The notes beneath the pieces were generated by a model. That model searched no databases. It saw nothing but the letters and a program-made list of their open reading frames with translations, and was not told the origin of the DNA. From assembly GCA_013054445.1 (NCBI GenBank), contig JAAMPI010001182.1, positions 1-18,138 on the forward strand: a DNA stretch of 18,138 bases, read 5' to 3'. The DNA comes from Cudoniella acicularis. Taxonomy: Eukaryota > Ascomycota > Leotiomycetes > Helotiales > Helotiaceae. Position 1 is the stretch's first letter, and every line of letters starts with the position of its first letter. The translations under genes were made by a program, and so were the position numbers. Shown here one piece after another: positions 10,154 through 18,138 of this stretch.

Positions 10154-11672
10154 CTTGCCCAATGTAAAAGAAAGCTGTTATTGCGCGAAAGGTGAGTGGC
10201 GTTGGTTGTTTTTCTGATTTCTCGTTTGAGGCAGGTGATGTATTTCAAGTGAAATTAGCGGTAACTATCTTTGAGGAAAAGAAACGAGGGTGAAAAGGTG
10301 GGGAGTCGTGTTACCCCAGTATTTTCATACATGCAAACGAAAGTCCACCTTAACAACATCACACCGCTAACAGGGACTGGTCACCAACAAACCCCAACAA
10401 AACTCACAGCACATGCATCAAGGCACCTTGGCGACCTCAAGATAACCTTGTCTTAGAGTTAATCAATCGATCGAAGGCCAGCTATTCTTGTGACGACTTG
10501 TCGCAGCCACAAAATATGAAATCTGTGCAGGTCATCTGTAGAATGCCAACACTCACCGAGTATAAGTTTGTATTGAATTAGCGTCTTATGGCGCTTGCCA
10601 TCGCCATCGGCTCTGAAAACAAGGAAATTGTCGGCTTGCGGTGGTACAGTACAGGGACTGAGGGACCTCGTCAGCGTCAATGCAACCTTGCCAGCCGTCT
10701 TCTTTACTGCGGAGTATGGGATGTCCGCAAGCGCCTACCTCCTTGTTATGACAGCCAATCCAATGTGCACATTCAGCAGTATTTCAGGGCTCCATCCGTG
10801 TGTTTGGGAAGGTCGGTGGCGGGTAGGTGAGTCGAAAGCAAAAGCGAGGGCCGACAATTTCAGGTGCACGGTTACCCAACCGAGTAGAATTACCCGCGGC
10901 TAGTCGCTAGCTACCTAGCTACCCTTTTAGAACGCTTCTTGGACTGCGGTTGTTGAACATAATTGCCGGGAAGACGTGTGCGTTAAAGCAGGTGGATTCT
11001 TAAAAAGACTTTCGAGGGAGATCAGATCGGAGTTTTCAACTTTGTAAACGAGTTCAAAACATTTAAAATAAATCATCAATAAGCATGTTGTTAAAGTTGT
11101 GGTAAGTCAGCTATTATTTTTTAGAAAGCGCAACTAGTCCGTTTTTTATACGAACGGAACTTATGCTATCCGTTTATTGGATGAAAATATTAGACCTGGT
11201 GGACTGTAGTTTGTGGAAATGTCACGTGAAGTAGCGATTTTCGTCCTAAAAGGGGGTCAAAGGCACAATTTTCTTCTAAAGTTCGGGATTTTTTTAGTTA
11301 AATTTTGAACTAGATCCTTAAAATCTCATTATCCCGTTTTAGCAAAATTTATATAGTCCGTTTAGAACCCTTACAAATCCAAACTAGTTCAAACTAATGG
11401 CTACCGTCACCGTTGTGGTAAGTTTTACTGCCCCCGACTATGTTAATGACATCGTCATGAAGACACTTAAGGAATACGACATAGAATGTTTTATGGTAGT
11501 TGAGATGAATGTCTGTCAAAAGGAAGTCTCCCCTTCAAAATTTTTGGCTGCCTTGTACTCGGATTTGTTTCCCGTTTCAAAAGTCATTGGTTCAGACTTC
11601 AATGCTCCATCAGAAATCATATTCATGTTTACATTTTTAGTTGCTTTTACGCAACACCGCGTATTATTCCTT
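10154..11672. other. Gene-poor intergenic region, APH-gene promoter side
   Basis: The minus-strand APH gene must be driven from about 10154 onwards, and the 3' end of the dioxygenase gene lies at the right edge. No secure gene is seen. Bases about 11030-11400 are AT-richer and contain short recurring words, for example TAGTCCGTTT at 11135-11144 and 11354-11363, and GTTGTGGTAAGT at 11096-11107 and 11411-11422. That could reflect a decayed mobile element, but no terminal repeats can be fixed. A plus-strand open frame, 11397-11795, begins MATVTVVVS, resembles no family and runs 123 bases into the dioxygenase gene. It is probably not a gene. Confidence 0.5.
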
Positions 11673-12813
11673 TCAACAGACAGTTACAGCTCTGCCACCT
11701 CTACCCTGCGGCTTCACCTCACCGAGGATAATCGATTTCACCCTCCCAGCTGCCCAGTCATCCACAGAACGAGTGTCCTCCTCTTCGCCCTCTGACGCCG
11801 GAGGAATCACGCCGTTACTTTTCAGCCTGCGCATTGTCGCATTGTGATCAGGTCGGACCAAATATGCCAGGCTCTGCCGCGGAATGCTTGCTTGCTCCCC
11901 AGGTGCCGTCAGGACACGATGTAGGGAGCTTCGCAATACACCACCTGTCCACTCAACTAGTGTGTCCCCCAAATTGATAACAACGCAGTCAGGCCGAGGA
12001 CGAATATAGCGCCAGTTGGAAGAGATATTCTCGCACCCAGCAGGTAGTATTTGAAGACCACCCGTCACGTGGAATAACATTGTTATGGTTCCAATGTCAG
12101 TGTGGCCGGTTAGTGTGACGCGGTCGCTCTCAATAACAGGTTGCGGACGGCTCATTAGCAGTCGAAGGGAAGTGTCTGAAGGCTTGTCCAATGGGCTAAG
12201 TGCAGCCAAGGTGTTAGGAGCAAGAGCGAGCTTTTTGTCGAGATGAGAGTAAACCACGCAAAGGGCTTTATGGGCTTGGCGAAAAAAGTCCTGGCAGTCC
12301 TCGCGGCAGGCTTCGATTGGCTCCGGGTTTTCGCGTCGAGCACCTGTGCCAAGGATGTCATCTTGACCAATGGTGTACATTTCCATAATATCGCGTTTCC
12401 CGTCATCTGTCTTGAGTTTGCCAGTTGCTTTATACCTAAAGGTGGCGCAAAATTTTTGTCAGTCAATTGATTTATTCACTACGAAGATTCGTTTACAGTT
12501 GAAAGGGAGATATCTCTTACCCCAAAAGGCTCGGCGGTTGGTATGCATATTTATCCAACACATCAGTCCCAAGATCAAAGGTGTCAGCACCGATATCGAA
12601 AAACCTTTCTGCTTGTTTCAATAATTTCCCACCCTCTTCCGAGTCTCTCAAATCTAGAGCAAAAATGCCATGCTCTGTGCATGCATTGTACAACTTCTCA
12701 CCCTCGTGTTCAGCGTCATTTTGAAGCCTACTGAATGAGATAGTAGGGATGTTGAGTACGTTGACGTCTGAAGGGAACTCAGGGCATTGGCTGAAGTATT
12801 TTTTGGTAGGCAT
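11673..12813 (-). CDS. 2-oxoglutarate/Fe(II)-dependent dioxygenase (isopenicillin N synthase-like)
   Basis: Non-haem iron oxygenase that couples 2-oxoglutarate decarboxylation to oxidation of a small molecule; family members act in fungal secondary metabolism and nucleobase or hormone chemistry, and the substrate here is unknown. Exons 12813-12521 and 12435-11673 flank an 85-bp intron (GTAAGA donor, TTTAG acceptor). The spliced junction reads LLGYKATGK, a conserved family stretch, and the protein is 351 aa. The N-terminal non-haem dioxygenase domain begins IPTISFSRL (22-30). The iron triad is His209, Asp211 (GHTDIGT) and His270 (SSLHRV). Arg284 and Ser286 (RQS) would bind 2-oxoglutarate. The motif GDTLVEWTGG (254-263) is typical. 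The tail after 310 is acidic then basic. The upstream frame opens at GTG, so ATG 12813 is the start. It lies on the same strand as the MFS relic and P450 to its right. Confidence 0.93.
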
Positions 12814-13903
12814 GGTGACGCTGAGTATACACAATATCACAACGTTGAAGAGAAGGGAGTGAAAATAAGGTGAAAGAATGAGTGTTTAACATAACCAAGG
12901 AACCGGTGGAGAGGCTGTTATGGGTAAGCTGAAAAGTTAACAACCAAATTACAGAATTTGCTTGCCATAATCTTTCGACAATTATATCTGGAGTACTTCT
13001 CAAGTGGCGTGTTTTGATACTATAGATATGTACGGGTTTTATTTGGAAATTGTTTGGGCCACACTCTCTGCATTATCTTATAACAGGGTTACCGACAGCT
13101 CTGACAATACTTCCTGCAATACAACGGCTATATACTCTCAGAACAGATATTGTTGGATTTCAGGAACTGCACCTCGTGTACCTACTATGGAATGTATCAA
13201 AGGATAATTTGTCTTTGGTTACGCACGTCGTAAACCAACATCCATTTCAGGCAAGTCGAATCCATCTAAGGCAAATGCTTCTTGTGACATTACAAGCAGT
13301 TCCATTATATCCGGTGGCGCAATAAAGGATTCAAAGGAAGAAACCAACAATGTGTGGGGTATCGTCCAGTAAGCCGCTTCTTCAGTGCTTCTAAGTTGCA
13401 GGAATACGAAGAACCGACAGACGGATAAAAGCGGAAACCATAAGCCGCTGCAATGTTGGAATTCGTGAGCCTGCACCAACTGCATGTGCATAAAGGAATT
13501 GTGTCATAGTGTCAGCAGTTAGCTGTCCTCTTGAATCATCACCGATCGGTGAAGTGTGTGAGGTACCAACTTGCGAGCCCGAGTTGGCAGTTGCCTAACC
13601 CCTAGTAATCTGTGCCGTAAGTTAATATACAGTGTAACAGTAAATTATACAATATTCTTAGACGTTTGTCTTCAATTTCTTTCTTGAATGATAAATCAGT
13701 GTGGGTAACTCTATAACATCAATGTATGATGCATCATCCTAATTGAGAGCATTTACTATATGATATATATTACAATATTGATTTTTCCAAAGCCATCAGC
13801 ACCTTCCTCATATAAGTTTGAGCATGGCAGAAACCAGCAGTCAGCTCTGGCAGCTCGTTCATTACCTGTTTAAAAGAGTCCTCTTGCTGCTAAAATATTG
13901 TGA
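12814..13903. other. Intergenic region between the dioxygenase gene and the MFS relic
   Basis: The first few hundred bases (from 12814) should hold the dioxygenase promoter; no unusual site stands out. A possible broken coding fragment at 13219-13600 is listed separately. Bases about 13600-13900 are AT-leaning and show no gene, RNA or repeat. Confidence 0.5.
13219..13600 (-). pseudogene. Unrecognised, possibly broken coding fragment
   Basis: Two minus-strand frames look more protein-like than chance. The upstream one runs from about 13600 to a TAG at 13391-13393: a Ser/Thr/Gly-rich stretch, then a helical run including TADTMTQFLYAHAVGAG and IPTLQRLMVSAF. The downstream one is in another frame and ends at 13219, with TEEAAYWTIPHTLLVSSF and EAFALDGFDLPEMDVGL. 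Together they could be one gene cut by a frameshift or joined by an intron. The first run faintly recalls the C-terminal helices of fungal BTB proteins, but I do not recognise the family. There is no convincing start or full-length frame. Confidence 0.22.
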
Positions 13904-15469
13904 TCACATTAACCTTTTGAGCTTCCTCTCCCACATTAGACTGACTATAGTGGCTTGAGCAACAGCAAAGCCAACCGTCATTTTCATTTGCAAGTCATAA
14001 GCAGAGGCAAACGTTGATCTCACAATCACTTGCACTTCAATTGGCAGAATTCCAATAGTCGTGGTCACTGACTAAAGGCGACTTTTCAAGTCGCTCTAGA
14101 TAAGATGGCGCGACAATTCAGACTGAACATAGTCGTTGAATGCGTTCGTCGCAATTGCCAAGCCAATTACGCCGCCGAGAGCGCGAAATTGGGTGATTGC
14201 ACCCATTATAGCCGCTGTGGTATGATCAGTCTCACACTTTGATTGTATTTATTAACCTCAATAGGGTAGATTTACTGACCTTGGTCCTTTCCTGGAATTA
14301 GATGTGATGTAAACTGGACCAAGAGTCCTATATTTGTACCAAGGCTGATGCTTAGCAAAATCTCAGAAAAATACTTTCCAAATCCTGTCCGTAAAGGTAT
14401 CAGTGACATAGTAGCAGTGCTGATGATCTGGAGGGCAGCTCCGAACAACAATATGAATACTGGCGGCACGTGTAATTTTGATGCCAGTAATATTGCAAGT
14501 ACCGTGCCAACAGAGTAACAAAGGGTAAAGGGAAGCAACTGTATGCCAGCTACCAACGCAGTAGTATTTGATACTGTTTGCCATTCCTGAGGTATTTGGA
14601 TAACTGCAACTGTAAAAGGGACACCATTCAGAAAGTTGATCCTGTGAGAAGTTAGCACCGAGCAGAGTTGTGAGTTCTTTCCCCTATAGTAGTGCGCTCA
14701 TGAACACTCGATTCTTCATAAGGCGCCAACTAAAGATATGTTGTTGGGTTTTAATTATGTTCTCTATTACGTATTCCCACTATAAAAATATCGGGATGCA
14801 GAGTCCAGCAAGAATGAAGAGGGCAATGACCAGAGCCGAAGACCAAGCGTATGCTGTCCCGGCTTCCTGAAGAGCACTGACTATCAGACCCGAAGTTGTA
14901 AACACCAGGGTTGATCTAATATAATCAATTTCTTTCAGCTTCTTGAATTGAATTGTCCGTTGTTTCGATTTAATATTTGGGAAACCAGCGGGAATGAAAA
15001 TTATCAGTAGTGCCAAGTTCATGACAGCGATTGGTAAACTGCTAGTGTTCAGCTTAACCTCTACATTTATCGTGATTAGAATAAGCGAACTTGAGGAGAA
15101 AAACCCTGCGCCACGTAGTGCCACCTACTATGCCCCTCCTCCCCCCCAAACAATGGACCGAACAGAAACCCCAATACAAAGGCGAGAGCCGTGAACGACA
15201 CGTATAGGGGATATCGCCGAGTTTCTACCATTTCAGGGATAATGGCGAAAGGTAGGGCGAGAAGCCCGGAACCTCCGAGTCCTTGAAATACACGGAAGAC
15301 AATACTGTAGCAGTCAATCATAAATCTTGGAACTTGTCTCTTGAACGGATTGAAAATATCGACAAAACTTACAGTTGATTGGTTGTCTGCGCTCCACCAC
15401 AGCCCCCCGAAGCTATCATGAATATTACCGTATGAAATACATAGGGGAAAATCCGAAAAAAATCAATTG
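13904..15469 (-). pseudogene. Dead MFS multidrug-type transporter (14-helix, DHA2-like)
   Basis: The exons of a major-facilitator transporter can be traced as 15469-15373, 15304-15091, 15041-14688, 14641-14280 and 14214-13904. Family landmarks: FRVFQGLGGSGLLALPF, TWRRVFLLN, QEAGTAYAW, SWRLMKNRVFMSALL, GVPFTVAVIQIPQ and MGAITQFRALGGVIGLAI. Damage: a TAG at 14780-14782 before WEYVIE; two TAGs in the last exon at 14096-14098 and 14072-14074; a splice donor reading AT instead of GT at 14687-14686; one extra base in exon 15304-15091 (214 nt where 213 would keep the frame), most simply in the C7 run at 15141-15147; and no room for the first transmembrane helices, because the P450 gene ends only 105 bp upstream. 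All nonsense codons and the donor loss fit C-to-T at CpA. It cannot encode a working transporter. The intact middle exon could be mistaken for a short gene. Confidence 0.92.
14642..14687 (-). other. Intron of the MFS relic with a destroyed donor (AT...AG)
   Basis: The flanking exons join exactly as S-A-L-L then I-N-F-L-N-G, matching the family, if the 46 bases between are removed. They end with a good branch site (GCTAAC) and CACAG acceptor, but begin ATAGGG where GTAGGG would be expected. A G-to-A change in the donor (C-to-T in CpA on the other strand) explains it. Confidence 0.75.
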
Positions 15470-15522
15470 CTGTAAAAAAACGACATGAATTCCCAACTAT
15501 TGATAATCGTATTGAGCGGAGG

Positions 15523-15545
15523 TAAACCCAAACCCCAAACCCTAC
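15523..15545 (+). repeat. Short telomere-like tract at the transporter/P450 junction
   Basis: On the plus strand three near-tandem heptamers of the form AAACCCN run TAAACCC-AAACCCC-AAACCCT, then AC. The tract lies in the 105 bp between the P450 stop codon (15575) and the first traceable transporter exon (15469), where the transporter's 5' end is missing. It is too short to be a telomere; it may be an interstitial insertion at a break or a coincidence. Confidence 0.4.
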
Positions 15546-15574
15546 AATTTCGATTTCCTTTGCAACCAATCCTT

Positions 15575-17369
15575 TCAATATTGTCTCTTCTTAAATTGTA
15601 TCAATGGCCCCTCTTTTATCGCAATATATGCGTCTTTAACCCGGTAGTGATTTTTTGACCTCATCCCCCATCCCATCTCAGGTCTACCCGTCCCCAACGA
15701 ATCATCAGGAGCCATTCTTATATCCATCCGATACAATGTCCTCCCAATAGTAATCAAAAGCTCTAGCATTGCCAATTTCTGACCCACGCAATTGCCCTGT
15801 CCCATAGAAAAGGGCTGGAAGGCAGACTGCGCTAGGGCAACATCTTCCGTCGTAACACCAGTTGTGTCATCAACAATCCACCTTTCGGGACGATAAACTG
15901 ACGGATCTCCAAAAACATCTTCGCTATGTAAGATTGCCCAGTGCGCAATTCCTACCATAACACCCTCAGGGATGAAATGGCCGTCGATGTCAGTGCCACC
16001 GGGCAGAACTTGCCGGATCAGTTCACTAGGCCCGGCAGGTGTCATTCGCATGGCCTCGTCGAGACAAGCACGCATATAGGTGCAAGACCATAGCTTCATG
16101 CCTCCTTGAATTTCATCGGCTGAGTTGAAGGTTTGGCGGATCTCATGTACAAGTTTGTGGTATGCTTGTGGGTTCCGAGAAATGTAGAAGAAGAATGAAC
16201 ATAGAGCAATTGACGTGGTGTCTGCTCCCGCGATGATCAGAAGATTTGCTTCGGCGTTGAGCTCGTCCGGTGAGTAAGCCGGCTTCCCGGTTTCTGGGTT
16301 TTTGGCATTGAATAAATAGTGGAACATGTCTGTCCGTATATCATTTTCTTCGGTCTTCTTTCTCAGAGCTTCCTCTTCCTGTTTAGTTCTTTCCAAGACA
16401 CTAGCATCCACAAACGCATAGTAGTCTTTCACTTCTTTCGGGCTAAGTTTGTCGAGAATTGTATCCAAACCTCTGGGCTTCAGCCAAACCCACGTATCGA
16501 GCATCGGGGACTGGGTTATCTTGCTGTAGTTAGCAATTTTTCACCCTTGAGGGGATAACTGCTCTAAGGAATTAACTCACCGGATACATGAATTGCATAT
16601 AACTAGCAATGGTATGTGGTATCACCTTGAATTGATTCTCCGCTTTTTCTTTGATTTCAAAAGACCTCCCAAAAGCTAAATCTCCCATTATATCGAAAAC
16701 CAGGCTTTCAGTTTGGATGGTCATGTTTTTCGACTCTGTCCAGTCATTACTTCCAGAATCGTCGAGTATCTGGTTCCAACGGTCAACATGCTTAATAATG
16801 AAGCTCTCTGCTGAACGGACAGCCTTCTCGGAGAAAACAGAATTCAGAATCCTTCTTTTACGCGCGTGGACCATTCTATCCGTGGTGCTCAACGTATTGT
16901 GGTTCTGAGGGTTCCTGGGCCAAACCTCGTAGAACTTGCCCCTTTTCACATTTGCTCTAGTGCCATATATGCTTGGATATGCAGTGGGCGAGGCGAAGAG
17001 AACTCCGTTGTGGCGAAATCGAAATGTGCTTCCTGTTCAAAATAATTTAGTCTCCTGGTATCAATACAGGGAAGCTAGCTCTTGCCATAAATCTGATGGC
17101 ATTGCCAAATCCAAATATGGCGATAACCTGTTAATGAGTAATACCAAGATGGTAGCCCCGAGATCTTTGCCCAAAAGGGTCCTGGGAACTTGGCCAAGGG
17201 GCTGAAATAGAGATTGTATATTGCAGAGCTAATAAACTGTGAAGTCGTGCTTAGCAATAATCTGCTAGCCATGTCTGGCAAAATGCGAACTTACGTAGCA
17301 GATAATAGATGTAAAGCTGATCAATAGCCAGTGGTCAAGAATCTGGAAGAAGGAGATCGGGAGCTCCAT
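15575..17369 (-). CDS. Cytochrome P450 monooxygenase, membrane-anchored
   Basis: Haem-thiolate monooxygenase of the fungal microsomal type; it would hydroxylate a small lipophilic substrate with electrons from P450 reductase at the ER. Exons are 17369-17295, 17236-17086, 17032-16581 and 16519-15575, with introns of 58, 53, 61 bp; the sum is 541 codons, 540 aa, a normal length. Residues 14-32 form the N-terminal membrane anchor, followed by the proline-rich hinge KFPGPF. Then come a C-helix region with NTLSTTDRMVHARKRRIL, the I-helix AGADTT (323-328), ExxR (Glu381, Arg384), PERW (436-439) and the haem loop FSMGQGNCVG (Cys470), all intact. The loop has Gly rather than Arg two residues before Cys. 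The second intron uses a GC donor; the third ends CAAG rather than CAG. The start ATG 17369 begins a 25-codon first exon. Substrate unknown; the neighbouring transporter relic and dioxygenase suggest specialised metabolism. Confidence 0.95.
17033..17085 (-). other. GC-AG intron in the P450 gene
   Basis: The coding frame requires joining TAT-G to GA-AGC, giving I-Y-G-S-T-F-R-F, the conserved family order. The removed 53 bases begin GCAAGA, the usual form of a GC donor, contain ACTAAAT as a likely branch site and end ACAG. No GT donor nearby keeps the frame. Confidence 0.85.
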
Positions 17370-17665
17370 CGTGGGGACTGCGAGACTGCCAAGATTGAGG
17401 TTCGTTGTTACGCAAGTCCTCACTCAGTGTATCCAGATAACAAGATGAGTGAAGGGAGATGAAATTTCTGGGCGCTGTCGATGCGCTGCACTACTCGGAA
17501 GAGAAACTTCAATTATCACACAATTAGGCCACTCACTTCCTGAGTGATGCATTATTTACCGTGATGTCTTTGTTTCCATGGCTGTGTCAGCGACTAATAG
17601 CCGCCAGTGTGACTAATGTAATGCAAGCATTGTCGCCACAAGGTTAACTTATTCGGTCGACCATG

Positions 17666-17749
17666 CAGCTGCGGCTTAGAATATTATTCTGTTAGAGCAA
17701 GGGTGTTTCCTTCCTCTTACTCTATGGCTAATTCGTTGTTGGTTCTTAA
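17666..17749 (+). repeat. 84-bp direct repeat, copy A
   Basis: This copy aligns without gaps to 17862-17945, with 76 of 84 bases identical; the last 33 or so bases (from ACTCTATGGC on) are perfect. Seven of the eight differences are transitions. Four are CpA/TpA type, three of them with the T or A form in this copy. The units start 196 bp apart. The source is unknown; no open frame or LTR ends (TG...CA with target duplication) could be fixed. Confidence 0.9.
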
Positions 17750-17861
17750 GGCGGATGACGTGCATATGTGTAGTTACATGAGGAGGATTTCAAACAGCCA
17801 ATCTGAAAACTGCCGCGACTTTCCCCTTCTGGCCTTCAGAGGCGCCCCATTGCCCCCTGCA

Positions 17862-17945
17862 CAGCTGCGGCTCAGAATATTGTTCTATTGGAGCAAGGGT
17901 GTTCTCCTCCTCTGACTCTATGGCTAATTCGTTGTTGGTTCTTAA
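17862..17945 (+). repeat. 84-bp direct repeat, copy B
   Basis: Second copy, same orientation, beginning CAGCTGCGG and ending GGTTCTTAA. The unique sequence between copies (17750-17861) and after copy B is unrelated, so this is a duplicated module rather than a longer tandem array. Confidence 0.9.
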
Positions 17946-18138
17946 CGAGCCTAATGACATAAGTCTGTGTTTTCAGGCCACTTTTCAGCGACTTCCAGGC
18001 TTCGCGACCCCACCTTCAGGCTTCCCAAAATCAAAAGTTATCGTGATCACTTGAATATTATAAAATAACTAAGAATAATTATAATATAATACCTAGTAAT
18101 TCAAAGTGATACAAGGTAAAGATACTTTCTGTTCACTG

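Larger units (their letters stand above)
17370..18138. other. Upstream flank of the P450 gene with repeats
   Basis: The P450 promoter should lie in the first few hundred bases. A 6-bp inverted repeat (CACTCA, 5-base loop, TGAGTG) is at 17530-17546. The 84-bp direct repeat pair is listed separately. From about 18050 the sequence becomes AT-rich, possibly the edge of another AT block. No gene is supported; the open frame 17703-17915 lies within the repeats. Confidence 0.55.

Noticed and set aside
11397..11795. 132-codon plus-strand open frame beginning MATVTVVVS
   Set aside because: No recognisable family, a GTAAGT-like donor right after the start, and its 3' third lies antisense to conserved dioxygenase codons. 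Treated as probable chance.
14272..14658. 128-codon frame as a stand-alone small membrane protein
   Set aside because: It is the intact fourth traceable exon of the MFS relic read through its introns; its neighbours continue the same family in order.
1..18138. tRNA, rRNA, CRISPR or bacterial-type operon features
   Set aside because: No tRNA B-box with matching cloverleaf, no rRNA-like sequence and no spaced repeat array was seen; intron structure shows the DNA is eukaryotic.

Overview
The window is nuclear DNA of a filamentous ascomycete (Pezizomycotina). The evidence is short spliceosomal introns (46-120 bp) with fungal GTRAGT donors and CTAAC-type branch sites, the gene families present (Ppo oxylipin synthase, fungal DUF2235 hydrolase, fungal APH-like kinase, microsomal P450, 14-helix MFS), and stretches that look altered by repeat-induced point mutation (RIP). 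I cannot name the species. Splice models were built by hand so that each model stays in phase.

Layout: 1-1757 has no gene; it holds an extremely AT-rich block (about 380-915) that ends sharply against GC-richer DNA. 1758-5069 (-) is a three-exon Ppo-type fatty-acid dioxygenase/P450 fusion of 1063 aa. 5070-6747 is a long shared upstream region with small repeats. 6748-8586 (+) is a two-exon DUF2235 alpha/beta-hydrolase, 572 aa. 8587-9083 is a convergent spacer. 9084-10153 (-) is an APH/choline-kinase-like phosphotransferase, 340 aa with an 11-nt first exon. 10154-11672 has no secure gene. 11673-12813 (-) is a two-exon 2-oxoglutarate/Fe(II) dioxygenase, 351 aa. 12814-13903 holds only an unrecognised, probably broken coding fragment. 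13904-15469 (-) is a clearly dead MFS transporter. 15575-17369 (-) is a four-exon cytochrome P450, 540 aa, with a GC-AG intron. 17370-18138 contains an 84-bp direct repeat and the start of another AT-rich stretch.

How they fit: the left half carries what look like housekeeping or signalling genes (oxylipin synthesis, a hydrolase, a kinase-fold enzyme). The right half puts a dioxygenase, a transporter relic and a P450 on one strand, which resembles the remains of a small specialised-metabolism cluster whose transporter has decayed. All of the transporter's nonsense codons, and its lost splice donor, can be explained by C-to-T change at CpA, the RIP signature. I found no wholly new system. The best leads are the RIP-type decay of the transporter beside intact genes, a short telomere-like tract at its truncated 5' end, the GC-AG intron, and variant motifs in the Ppo protein.
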